64,000 nt of DNA from Stenotrophomonas rhizophila (GCF_001704155.1 NZ_CP016294.1:2229501-2293500), one strand, 5' to 3'; shown: positions 53,080-61,685, numbered from the stretch's first letter. Program-made: numbers and translations. The notes: generated by a model not told the origin, from the letters alone.

Positions 53080-54648
53080 GTGTCCCTGGAACAGAACACG
53101 GAAGTGAGCAAACCACAGAACGGGGCCAGAGGCCTTCGCGCGGCGCAGTACGTGCGCATGTCGACCGAGCACCAACGCTACTCGACTGAGAACCAATCTT
53201 CGGCCATCGCCGAATACGCGAAGGCGCACGGCATTGAAATCGTTCGGACCTACGAAGACGCTGGCAAGAGCGGCCTAACCCTGAAGGGCAGGCCCGGCCT
53301 GCAACGGCTACTGGACGATGTCCAAGGACCCGGCCGCGATTTTGAACTCGTCTTGGTCTACGACGTGAGCCGCTGGGGGAGGTTTCCTGATCCGGATGAA
53401 GCAGCGAGCTACGTCCACGCATGCAAAAAGCGGGGCGTAGCGATCGTCTACTGCGCCGAGCCCTTCCAGAACGACGGCTCCCTGCCCTCTGCCATCATGA
53501 TCGGCCTCAAGCGGGGCATGGCGGCCGAATACAGCCGAGAGCTTTCGGTGAAAGTGTTCCGCGGTGCCTGCACGATAGTCCATCACGGGTATCGCCAGGG
53601 CGGGACAGCCGGCTACGGCCTAAGGCGCCAACTGCTGGACGAACAGCGCCAGCCCAAAGGACTTTTGGCCCGGGGTCAGCATAAGAGCATCCAAACCGAC
53701 CGGGTCATCCTTGTGCCGGGGCCCCTGGAAGAGCTCTCTGTCGTCCGCCGCATATACGACCTGTTCCTCAGAGGCAATCCGGAGCGTGTCATTGCGGCCA
53801 TCCTCAACCGGGAGAACGTTGCAACGGAAACCGGAAGGCCTTGGTCCCGTGGCGTCGTTCACCAGATCCTGACTAACGAAAAATACATCGGCAACAACGT
53901 CTACAACCGGACTTCTTTCAAGCTAAAAGCCCAACATGTGAAGAACCCACCAGAGGAATGGGTGCGGAAAGCTGACGCCTTCCCAGCCCTCGTTCCGATC
54001 GAGACGTTTTTCCAGGTCCGGGAGATCATCGCCCAGCGCTCCTCGCACTACGAAGACGACCAGCTCTTAGGGATGCTTCGGCAGCTACTGGCTAAGCACG
54101 GCGCACTGTCTGGGTTGATGATCGACGAAGAGGAAGCCCTCCCGTCTAGCTCGGCATTCCGCTCCCGCTTCGGCAGCCTTTTGCGCGCCTACAGATTGGT
54201 TGGCTATACGCCCGCCCGAGACTACGCCTACTTAGAGATCAATCGTGCTCTGCGGAAGATGCACCCAACTATAGTTGAGAACATGAGCCGGCAGATCGAA
54301 GCGGCTGGCGGGCACGTGCAGCCCCATGGCAATACAGGCCTGCTGCTGGTCAACGGCGAGTTCACCGCATCACTCGTAGTCGCTCCATGCAAGCCAACCC
54401 CGGCAGGCTCAATGCGCTGGCGGATGAGGTTCGAGAACGGCCTCCAGCCCGACGTAACCCTCGTCACCCGACTGTGCGCTGACAACCGAGTCCCTTACGA
54501 CTATTACGTCTTCCCTTCCCTGGATTTTAGTCAGTCAGATCAGCCGAGGCTGGACAACAACGGGCTGTGGCTGGACCTGTATCGCACGGACGATCTCCAC
54601 AACTTTTATCACCTGGCCGGCCGAGCGCCGCTGAAGGAGAGCGCATGA
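53080..54648 (+). CDS. large serine recombinase (resolvase/invertase-type)
   Basis: A 522-residue protein starting at GTG 53080. The N-terminal resolvase domain has catalytic Ser28 in QYVRMSTEHQ, then GRPGLQRLLDDV and the VYDVSRWGR motif. A recombinase domain follows (YGLRRQLLDEQRQPKGLL; VIAAILNREN with VVHQILTNEKYIGNNVYNRT). The C-terminal region (about 330-522) has no clear zinc ribbon. Large serine recombinases integrate or excise elements. The next gene overlaps as ATGA, so this is the first of a translationally coupled trio. Confidence 0.93.
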   Translation: MSLEQNTEVSKPQNGARGLRAAQYVRMSTEHQRYSTENQSSAIAEYAKAHGIEIVRTYEDAGKSGLTLKGRPGLQRLLDDVQGPGRDFELVLVYDVSRWGRFPDPDEAASYVHACKKRGVAIVYCAEPFQNDGSLPSAIMIGLKRGMAAEYSRELSVKVFRGACTIVHHGYRQGGTAGYGLRRQLLDEQRQPKGLLARGQHKSIQTDRVILVPGPLEELSVVRRIYDLFLRGNPERVIAAILNRENVATETGRPWSRGVVHQILTNEKYIGNNVYNRTSFKLKAQHVKNPPEEWVRKADAFPALVPIETFFQVREIIAQRSSHYEDDQLLGMLRQLLAKHGALSGLMIDEEEALPSSSAFRSRFGSLLRAYRLVGYTPARDYAYLEINRALRKMHPTIVENMSRQIEAAGGHVQPHGNTGLLLVNGEFTASLVVAPCKPTPAGSMRWRMRFENGLQPDVTLVTRLCADNRVPYDYYVFPSLDFSQSDQPRLDNNGLWLDLYRTDDLHNFYHLAGRAPLKESA

Positions 54649-55562
54649 AGAACTCCCCTCCGTCCAATCACTCGACTTCATCGGAAGTTGTGATGTTGGC
54701 AATCGACGATATCGCAATCGCGAATCCGCGCGCCCGCAACGATCGTGCACATAAGGCTATCGTTCGGAGCATCGAGCAGATTGGCCTTAAGCGGCCGATC
54801 ACCGTCCGCCGCAGGCCAGAGAGCCCAAACGGCCAACCCTACGCGCTGGTTTGCGGTCAGGGGCGCATGGAAGCCTGCCGACTTCTAGGGCATCGGCAAA
54901 TCGCGGCCTTCGTCATCGATGTGGATGAAAGCACCGCGCACGTCATGAGCATCGTGGAAAATGTAGCCCGGAGGACTCCCCGCGCCGCGGAAACCTTAGA
55001 GCATGTGCGCCTCCTCCGGGAGCGTGGTTACTCGGATTCCCAGGTCGCTGAGAAGTTGGGATGCTCACCATCCTGGGTCAACAATGTGACCACGCTCCTG
55101 CAGAAGGGAGAGAAGCGCCTGCTCGCTGCTGCCGAAGCCGGGCACATACCGATTCACTTGGCTGTAGGCATCGCTCGAGCGACCGATGTTGAGACACAGC
55201 AGCTTCTTCAAGACGCCTATGAAAAAGGCGACCTCCGAGGGAAGCAAATTTTCCGCATTCGCCAGATCTTAGAGCATCGGAACCGGAGCGGTAAGCAGGC
55301 CAAGAATGACTTTGTGAAGGGTGCTCCGCGTAAGCCCATGGGTCGCGAGGAGCTTGCCAAGCTCTACAAGCGAGACGTGGAAGCCCACCAACGCATCCAG
55401 ATGAAGTCCGAGTATGTGCAGCAATCGCTGCTCGTTGCCAGGCAAGTGTTTAAGGAGCTGTATGCCGACGAGGAGTTCGTCGCGCTTCTTCAGGCGCAGA
55501 AGTTAACGACGGTGCCCCGCCCTCTCGCGGACCTCGTCCCTGCAAAGGGAGCCCGCCGATGA
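54645..55562 (+). CDS. ParB/Spo0J-like DNA-binding protein
   Basis: A 305-residue protein from the ATG at 54645, overlapping the recombinase stop. The ParB N-terminal domain has LAIDDIAIANPRARND, SIEQIGLKRPITVRRR and the CTPase box GQGRMEACRL (about residues 71-80), with ENVARR near residue 108. An HTH follows (YSDSQVAEKLGCSPSWVNN). The C-terminal half is charged and helical. ParB proteins bind CTP and DNA at parS or operator sites. In a trio with a recombinase it may regulate or partition the element rather than a plasmid. Confidence 0.88.
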   Translation: MKNSPPSNHSTSSEVVMLAIDDIAIANPRARNDRAHKAIVRSIEQIGLKRPITVRRRPESPNGQPYALVCGQGRMEACRLLGHRQIAAFVIDVDESTAHVMSIVENVARRTPRAAETLEHVRLLRERGYSDSQVAEKLGCSPSWVNNVTTLLQKGEKRLLAAAEAGHIPIHLAVGIARATDVETQQLLQDAYEKGDLRGKQIFRIRQILEHRNRSGKQAKNDFVKGAPRKPMGREELAKLYKRDVEAHQRIQMKSEYVQQSLLVARQVFKELYADEEFVALLQAQKLTTVPRPLADLVPAKGARR

Positions 55563-56455
55563 GCGCCAAGGGGACAGGGTTGCGATTAGCGTTCGAGAAG
55601 AACTGCGTCGACGTGGACCTTTCGTTGCTCAGGGCGGCCATCGCGCTACCTGGCGGTGCCAAGGCCTCCGTGAAGTATCGTCAAATCGTAAAGTCCATCG
55701 AGACCATCGGCATTGTTGAGCCAATCATCGTCACCACGGACCGTGACCAGCCCGGCCGCTTTCTTGTCCTGGATGGCCATATGCGGCTTGAGGCACTCAG
55801 AGATCTAGGGGTAACGAAGGCACTGTGCCTCATCTCCACGGACGACGAGGGCTACACCTACAACAAGCGGGTCAATAGCCTATCGGTGATCCAGGCGCAC
55901 AAGATGATCCTGAAGGCCGCCGAGGGCGGGGTGTCGGTTGCCCAGCTCGCCGAGGCGTTGGACCTGTCAGTCAACACCATCCGGGCCAAGTTCAGGCTCC
56001 TCGACGGCATCTGCCCTGAAGCCATTGTCCTGTTGGCGGAGAAGCCGGCAACCTCAGGGATGTTCAACGTGCTTCGACAAATGAAGCCGATGCGGCAGAT
56101 CGATGTGGCGCAAACCATGGTGAATCTCAACACCTACTCGACTCGACTGGCAGTGGCCCTCCTGCGCAACAGCTCCCCAGACCAGCTGGTTCCGGAAGCC
56201 GCCCAAAGAAAGACAGATGCCACACCAAGTGAGGCACTGAAGCGCCTGGAACAAGAGCTGGCCGCATTGCAGGCAGATACCGAGACGCTACAGGAGGGAT
56301 TTGGCCCGGCAAGCCTCCAACTGGAAATAATCAAAACCCACGTCGGAAGCTCCTTGCTTAACAACCCGGCGGTTGTTAGGTGGCTGGCCAAGCGACGCCC
56401 CGACCACCTTCAGCAGTTACAAAAGCTCTCTGAAATCAAAAATTTGCCAGGATAG
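55559..56455 (+). CDS. RepB-like partition/ParB protein
   Basis: A 298-residue second ParB-fold protein overlapping the first (stop at 55560-55562, start at 55559). It has SIETIGIVEPIIVTTDRDQP, FLVLDGHMRLEALRDLG as the ParB box, an HTH (VSVAQLAEALDLSVNTIRAK) and a C-terminal RepB-like region. It differs from its neighbour, so not a simple duplication. Its partner role with the recombinase is known only by recurrent association; mechanism unclear. Confidence 0.85.
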   Translation: MSAKGTGLRLAFEKNCVDVDLSLLRAAIALPGGAKASVKYRQIVKSIETIGIVEPIIVTTDRDQPGRFLVLDGHMRLEALRDLGVTKALCLISTDDEGYTYNKRVNSLSVIQAHKMILKAAEGGVSVAQLAEALDLSVNTIRAKFRLLDGICPEAIVLLAEKPATSGMFNVLRQMKPMRQIDVAQTMVNLNTYSTRLAVALLRNSSPDQLVPEAAQRKTDATPSEALKRLEQELAALQADTETLQEGFGPASLQLEIIKTHVGSSLLNNPAVVRWLAKRRPDHLQQLQKLSEIKNLPG

Positions 56456-56827
56456 AGGCTCAGTTTCGGGTCGTTCTGGGTCGCTCTGGGCCTCCTGGCT
56501 CGGGCTGTTGAAGGCAGCCGTCCCGGCGCTTGCGAGCGGCGCACATGAGGTTATGGTCGGGGGGGCCATCCGACATTGCTGTGCCAGCGGATACTTGGAC
56601 CCGATTTTTCGCTGCCCTTGCGGATGAGATGCTGCGATCGTTCAGCCGCGCTGAAACCAAGGGGTGCACGACAAGTGGGTGCATGCCGCGCTCATCCAAG
56701 CGATGGGTGCACAGGTCGACAAACCACCCTCTTCCGTTATTGCGCTGGGAGAGCCCGACCATTTGTGCCCCGTCGCAGCACAAGCTCTCATGCATCCCCT
56801 GAGACGGTGGGGCTGCGGAGCGCCATC
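56456..56827. other. gene-free stretch after the recombinase-ParB trio
   Basis: About 370 bp. The sequence starts with a short direct repeat, GGGTCGTTCTGGG and GGGTCGCTCTGGG (56467-56491). Frames on both strands overlap without a recognised domain. It may hold one end of the trio element. Confidence 0.4.
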
Positions 56828-57283
56828 TCAAACAGGATCGCCGAAATCAGGTATTTCAATCCCCAGAAAGGGATCAATCAGTTGGGTGAGGCGCTCTATG
56901 CCGGCGCGTACTTGGAACACATCAACTTCCTTCCGATGGGCCAAGCCCCGCCAATCGCTGACGATGGCAAGCCTGATATCTTCGGGCTCAACCAGGAGCC
57001 AACGCAGGGGCCAGGATGGGAACCGCCTCTGCCTCCCCGTGCTGCGTCCCAGCTCCACCATTCTGGTATGGCTTCGGGCGTTAGTGATTCGCCTGTAGTT
57101 TTGCTTTACCGCCGTTTCGGGACCCTCAAGGTACTGCAGGAACCGGTTTCCGTCGGTCAGCAGGACTCCGGTGACGTCCATGATCAGGTTATGCACCATG
57201 GCATCCCGGGCGAGGTGATCCACCTTGTCAAGAGTGAGGTCGGGTACGACTTGGCTCCAATAGGCAATGGCGTGTAGAGGCAT
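56828..57283 (-). CDS. BLUF-domain blue-light sensor (stand-alone), paralogue
   Basis: A 151-residue BLUF protein from the ATG at 57283, with GGGGAG upstream. Tyr8 (HAIAYWS), Asn32 (MVHNLIM) and Gln50 (GNRFLQY) are all present, and the C-terminal SWPLRWLLVEPEDIRLAIVS matches the other two. Closely similar to the broken copy at 38066-38521 (which has YWPMRWLPVEPEDLRIAKLS at the same place). No output domain. Confidence 0.92.
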   Translation of the reverse strand: MPLHAIAYWSQVVPDLTLDKVDHLARDAMVHNLIMDVTGVLLTDGNRFLQYLEGPETAVKQNYRRITNARSHTRMVELGRSTGRQRRFPSWPLRWLLVEPEDIRLAIVSDWRGLAHRKEVDVFQVRAGIERLTQLIDPFLGIEIPDFGDPV

Positions 57284-57450
57284 CCTGCTCCCCGTTAGCT
57301 GTCCGAGGTCCAAACAATACCACTGCGCGCAACAACCACCTTACAGCCGGCACTTCGCTGAGCCCTGCTAGTGGCAAACACACGCACTGATGCGCTCGTA
57401 GGATGAAATGCATAGCCGCGGATCCAACGCGGCGACCTGCCACGCCCACC

Positions 57451-57474
57451 GTCCGCTTTCGGCCAATAGCGGAC
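57451..57474. repeat. dispersed palindromic repeat copy
   Basis: GTCCGCTTT and TAGCGGAC arms around CGGCCAA. Confidence 0.75.
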
Positions 57475-57586
57475 TAAGTGCACGCTCAGACGTCATCTTC
57501 GCCCCTTTGACCCATAGGCTGGGCCGCTGCACGCTGCTACATCCAGCGTTGCGAGTAAGCACATTGGGGCCGCCGTTGCGGAACCA

Positions 57587-59128
57587 TCAGTTCTTTCTGC
57601 CCCCTTCTTCTAACGCTTGCAGGGCCTTATCCACGCTGAGCGATCCGGACACCTGGCTGGGCGGATAGTCCTTGAAGGTGGCTAGAAACGCACCGACGAC
57701 GCCCGTGGCGGGCATCATCACCCACAGCTTTTCGCCCCACCACTGGCCGTAGGACGTGGACTCGGTCTGGTAGCGCTCCCACGGATCAACCCGCAGGTTA
57801 GTTACCAGTGGCACGTTGGTTGAATCTTCCTTGCCACTGAACAGGTTGCCTACGATGGTCTTGAAGGTGATCTTCCACTGGTTGTAACGCACCGCCATCA
57901 GATCGGCGTTGTCGCTGAAGTAGAAGAATTCGCGACGCGGGCTCTGCGATACCGTTCCCTCAAAGAAAGGCTTGAAGTTGTAACCGTCAAGATGGTTCCT
58001 GAAGGTCGTAGTGCCTGCTTGGTAGCCCTTAAGCAATTTTTCCTTGAGTTCCGGCTCGCCAGCGGCCGCTACCAGCGTCGGCATCCAGTCTTCGGCAGAC
58101 ATGATCTCGTTGATGATGACCCCGGGGGGGATCACGCCGGGCCAGCGCGCCAGCATCGGCACGCGGAAGCCGCCCTCGTACACGGTGCCCTTTTCGCCCC
58201 GGAAGGGATGATTGCCTCCGTCGGGCCAGCTGAAGATCTCGGCACCGTTGTCGCTGGTGAACAGCACCACCGTGTTGTCGGCGACGCCTAGCGCGTCCAG
58301 TTTGGCCAGTAATTCCCCCACGATCCAGTCAAGTTCGGCCATGGCGTCCGCAAACAGGCCGAACCCGGTCTTCCCGTCCCATTCCTTGGACAGATGCGTC
58401 CAGGAATGGCACCGCGTGGAGTTATGCCAGAGGAAGAACGGCTGGCCCGCGCTGACGGAGCGCTCGATGAATTCGCAGGACCGCTTGACCAGGTCAGCGT
58501 CGATATCCTCCATGCTCACTTGGGCAGCCGCATCCATGCCTGGATGCGGTGGCAGGGGTCCTGCATCGCTGATCTTCTGCCTACCGATTCGCCCCCAGCG
58601 CGGATCTTCGGTGGCGTCGTCCTCTTCGGCCGCTACGCTGTGAATGATGTTGCGGGGCCCGAACTTCTCGCGGAAGCTGGCCTCCTTCGGATACTCCGGA
58701 TCATAGGGCTCCTCCATCGCGTTGAGGTGGTAGAGAATTCCGTGGAACTCATCGAAACCGTGCACCGTGGGCAGGTATTCATTGCGATCACCGAGATGGT
58801 TCTTGCCGATCTGCGCCGTCGCATAGCCCAACGGCTTGAGGATCTCAGCAATGGTAGGATCGGTAGCCTGCAGCCCCTGCTTGGCGGCAGGCAGGCCCAC
58901 TTTGAGCAAGCCGGTACGGAAGGGTGTCTGCCCGGTGATGAAGGCTGCGCGTCCGGCTGTGCAGGACTGTTGCCCATAGTAATCAGTGAACAGCGCACCT
59001 TCACCGGCCAATCTGTCGATGTTCGGCGTATTACCGCCCATCATGCCTCGATGATAAGCACTGACGTTCCAGATGCCGACATCATCGGCCATGATCATGA
59101 CGATGTTCGGCTTGGTGGTGGTATCCAT
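57587..59128 (-). CDS. arylsulfatase (Cys-type), paralogue 2
   Basis: A 513-residue sulfatase from the ATG at 59128 (GGAG upstream; the longer frame to 59164 lacks support). Asp15/Asp16 (IMADDVGIWN), Cys56 in QSCTAGRAAF and VVLFTSDNGAEIFSW are the family motifs. It shares its layout and the TPNID and HLGDRNEYLPTVHGFDE blocks with the gene at 46608-48215, but lies 9 kb away in another orientation context without the transporter genes. No signal peptide. Substrate unknown. Confidence 0.93.
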   Translation of the reverse strand: MDTTTKPNIVMIMADDVGIWNVSAYHRGMMGGNTPNIDRLAGEGALFTDYYGQQSCTAGRAAFITGQTPFRTGLLKVGLPAAKQGLQATDPTIAEILKPLGYATAQIGKNHLGDRNEYLPTVHGFDEFHGILYHLNAMEEPYDPEYPKEASFREKFGPRNIIHSVAAEEDDATEDPRWGRIGRQKISDAGPLPPHPGMDAAAQVSMEDIDADLVKRSCEFIERSVSAGQPFFLWHNSTRCHSWTHLSKEWDGKTGFGLFADAMAELDWIVGELLAKLDALGVADNTVVLFTSDNGAEIFSWPDGGNHPFRGEKGTVYEGGFRVPMLARWPGVIPPGVIINEIMSAEDWMPTLVAAAGEPELKEKLLKGYQAGTTTFRNHLDGYNFKPFFEGTVSQSPRREFFYFSDNADLMAVRYNQWKITFKTIVGNLFSGKEDSTNVPLVTNLRVDPWERYQTESTSYGQWWGEKLWVMMPATGVVGAFLATFKDYPPSQVSGSLSVDKALQALEEGGRKN

Positions 59129-59583
59129 CGAGCAGCTCCGTTGACTCGGCAAAACGCCGGCCATTGGATGGATTCTGGATGCTGCCAGCGCTCACTACCG
59201 CCGAATTTCTACGTGGCATGACTCGGTAATACTACTGAGGCCAGCGCGTCCGTACCGATACCCGTCCTTTCAGGCGAGCCCTGATCGGCACTGCCGAGTG
59301 GGTCTCGGTGGATATCAGCTCCAACGGAGGAGGCCCACCTTCCTTTCTCTGTGCGGTTTCTGCCAAAGCCCTACCGGTTTGAGCAGTTGGCGGCCGCTAG
59401 CTAAAAACAGGTGCAGTGCGCTTCGGTATTTGCCCCCTACCGCCAACGGTCAGTTATGGTCAACATGTCCGCTTCCGGCCAGAAGCGGACCATCGGATAG
59501 CAGCAGCTGATTCAAAGTCGCCTGGGCGATTCAGCTGATCGCCGCAGGCTGCAGGCGCGCATCCGGGCCGTTGCCACCCCCTT
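59129..59583. other. intergenic region with palindrome and hairpin
   Basis: About 455 bp. A palindrome copy (59466-59490) is followed by a perfect CAGCTGA...TCAGCTG hairpin (59504-59537) that contains a second TCGCC/GGCGA pair inside. No gene recognised. Confidence 0.45.
59466..59490. repeat. dispersed palindromic repeat copy
   Basis: TGTCCGCTT and AAGCGGAC arms around CCGGCCAG. Confidence 0.8.
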
Positions 59584-59958
59584 CTACCGAAGCCGGCGAG
59601 AGTAGTCCCCGGCGAAATCCATCTGGACGTTCTCGTCACTATCAAATTCAAAGCGTACATCGATGCTTGATTTAGGTCCTCGCCCGACTTCCTCAAGCGC
59701 CTGCAGAGCAGCCCCCTCTATTTCGGAAACAAGTCCAGACTCATGCGCGCTAGCAACTTCTGTGTTTGACTGGAAGAAGACGAATACGCCAAAGCTATTG
59801 GTTGCACGTGAGTACAGTGAAAACACCTGGCGGATCCCTCGCGATCCGAACTCGTTCATGATATTTCTCCGAACATCAGCTAGCCCCTGATCGTCCTTCC
59901 TCATTGCCGCTTTTGCGCGAGCAAAATCTTCTTGAGAAGGAACATTATTCCGACTCAT
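59584..59958 (-). CDS. hypothetical protein
   Basis: About 124 residues from the ATG at 59958 (MSRNNVPSQEDFARAKAAMR). It has a VFSLYSRATNSFGVFVFFQS core and an acidic C-terminal part (DVRFEFDSDENVQMDFAGDY). Its size and composition resemble immunity proteins, but no toxin is adjacent. Unknown. Confidence 0.55.
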   Translation of the reverse strand: MSRNNVPSQEDFARAKAAMRKDDQGLADVRRNIMNEFGSRGIRQVFSLYSRATNSFGVFVFFQSNTEVASAHESGLVSEIEGAALQALEEVGRGPKSSIDVRFEFDSDENVQMDFAGDYSRRLR

Positions 59959-60105
59959 CGCACGGCCTCCCATGCACATTCATTCAACTGTCTATATTCA
60001 TAGCACAGATCGTCAAGGTGCTTTACCTCGCGACCGAAGAAGTGTCTGCGATTGTCCTTGAGCGAGTTTCCCAGGTTGTGGTCGCTCCCTGCCAGCCGAC
60101 TTCGG

Positions 60106-60132
60106 TGTCCACTTCCGGCCATTAGCGGACAT
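60106..60132. repeat. dispersed palindromic repeat copy
   Basis: TGTCCACTT and TAGCGGACA arms around CCGGCCAT. Confidence 0.7.
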
Positions 60133-60256
60133 CCTATCCGCGACCGCCACGACTCGCCCTACCCTCGATAACCATCCCTAATCCCGTGGCACGCAAAGCC
60201 GGAGGCGTGACCTCCTGTGCCACGATCGAACTGAAGGGCCCAGTGAAGGAAGAGCA

Positions 60257-60508
60257 ATGACGGACGCGAAAAACAAAGCGTGGAAAAGAGCGGGCGATGA
60301 CCTGCTCCGGATGATCCAGGAAGCACTCGCCCTGCTAGGCAAAACCGCCAGTACGAATGAAGGGGCCGACCGGATACGCAGGCTGGATCTGGAGTGGCCT
60401 GCAGAAGACGAGTTCTTCGTCTTGCGTACATGGCTGGGGCGCTGTGAGGTGGTTCACGCGCTCGATCAGCGACAGGTGCCCTCCTCGTCTAGGAGAAATG
60501 CGTTCTGA
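60257..60508 (+). CDS. small hypothetical protein
   Basis: An 83-residue protein (TDAKNKAWKRAGDDLLRMIQ, then WPAEDEFFVLRTWLGRCEV). AAGGAAGAG upstream of the ATG supports it. Unknown function. It precedes the exonuclease gene by 52 bp, so perhaps cotranscribed. Confidence 0.55.
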   Translation: MTDAKNKAWKRAGDDLLRMIQEALALLGKTASTNEGADRIRRLDLEWPAEDEFFVLRTWLGRCEVVHALDQRQVPSSSRRNAF

Positions 60509-60559
60509 CCAAGACCGCCCTACCCTGGGGGGCCTTGAAAGCTATGGCATCATTCATCC

Positions 60560-61111
60560 ATGGCTACCGCGTACTACTTTTTGGACACCGAATGGGCCGA
60601 TGTGACGGGCAGCGAGCTGGTGAGTCTGGCGCTAGTGAACGAGGATGGAGATCGTCATTTCTACGCCGAGCGAGCCATCCTGCCCGACGCCCCCACCGAT
60701 TTCGTTCGTCAAAGCGTCTACCCGCTGCTCGACCGCGGCGGCGTAGCCTTGCCTGATGCCGCCCTGACCACCAAGCTGCGCGCCTTCCTGAACGAGACCG
60801 ACGCGCCAGCGGTGATCGCGGATTTCCCGAACGACCTTCAGCTGCTGCGGTATGCCTTGGATGGGTTTGACTTGCCTGATGACCAAGTCGCTGCATGCGG
60901 GCCCCGGCCGGCCCCGGTCATGACACGCATGTCGAAGGAAGGCCTTCCGGGACTGCTGGTCGAGGATTGGTTCGCAGCCCATCCGGAACATAGGGCCAGA
61001 CGCCATCATGCCCTGGTGGACGCGCAGGCCTTGCGGATGGCTTGGCTAGTATCGACCGACCGCGTCCCAGCTCCCGCGTGGGCCCACTCCTACCGTCGCG
61101 CCCGGGGATAG
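60560..61111 (+). CDS. DEDDh-type 3'-5' exonuclease (paralogue 2)
   Basis: A 183-residue protein with the same acidic set as the copy at 28965-29519: YYFLDTEW, IADFPND and RHHALVDAQALRMAW. The two align without gaps for nearly their whole length, so they are recent or well-conserved paralogues. Family: 3' exoribonuclease, Rv2179c-like. Accessory location of both copies suggests horizontal spread. Confidence 0.88.
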   Translation: MATAYYFLDTEWADVTGSELVSLALVNEDGDRHFYAERAILPDAPTDFVRQSVYPLLDRGGVALPDAALTTKLRAFLNETDAPAVIADFPNDLQLLRYALDGFDLPDDQVAACGPRPAPVMTRMSKEGLPGLLVEDWFAAHPEHRARRHHALVDAQALRMAWLVSTDRVPAPAWAHSYRRARG

Positions 61112-61202
61112 TAGCTTGGTGTCGATCCCGGTATGCTTGCCCTATGACCCGCCTGAGCCCGCTCGACCCTCGAATACCGGCGTGATCGCTTCGATCGATC
61201 AC

Positions 61203-61305
61203 GCCCCTGTTGCTCATGTTGGTCAGAGCGCCGGCCTTATACCCCGGTGAGAGCACGCGCCAGATAAGCGCGTACACGTCGGTTCGATTCCGACCAGGGG
61301 CACCA
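61203..61305 (+). tRNA. tRNA-like sequence with duplicated D/anticodon segment
   Basis: Acceptor arms GCCCCTG (61203-61209) and CAGGGGC (61295-61301) pair, followed by A and CCA. The T-arm GTCGG/CCGAC with loop TTCGATT is normal, and a D-stem GCTC/GAGC is present. In the middle, two anticodon-arm-like units follow in tandem. One has CCGG...CCGG around CTTATAC (anticodon UAU, with a C-C mismatch at the stem base). The other has ACGCGC/GCGCGT around CAGATAA (GAU, but A instead of U at position 33). Deleting 25 bases from 61224 leaves a canonical 76-base-type cloverleaf. It may be a real tRNA-Ile variant with a long insert, or a decayed one. Confidence 0.5.
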
Positions 61306-61685
61306 CTCGGACGGAAGCCTCAGGTCTCTGGGTGCAGCGATCGAGGCTATGCGGCTTTACAGCTGTAACGATAGCTGTGATTGCTGCCTGGGACTGAAGC
61401 CTGATCCCGCCGTTAAGGAATTGGAGGGGATCTGTTCCCGCCGCCGCCGCTGGTATTGCATGCGCCAAGAAGCAGTTTGGGGATAGCATCGACTTACAAC
61501 TGATTGCGACCCCTCTCCATAAAATGCTGCGGTGGTGATTTCGTTCTGACTCAGGACATCACCGCGTCCTCGATCTTGCGCCGCCCGGGCGGATCCAACA
61601 AGCTGCTTTCACTTTCGAGTTGCGTTGCGAGACATGACACGGATCACTTGGACGTTTCCCGATGGTTGGAGTTGAGCCGTCTGCC
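61306..61685. other. gene-free stretch after the tRNA-like sequence
   Basis: About 380 bp with no supported gene. It could contain the end of an element that starts after the tRNA-like locus; I see no direct repeat that proves it. Confidence 0.35.

Noticed and set aside
56460-56831. Two opposite frames of about 90-120 codons after the ParB trio
   Set aside because: Neither has a recognised domain, ribosome binding site or clear start; possible chance frames in GC-rich DNA.
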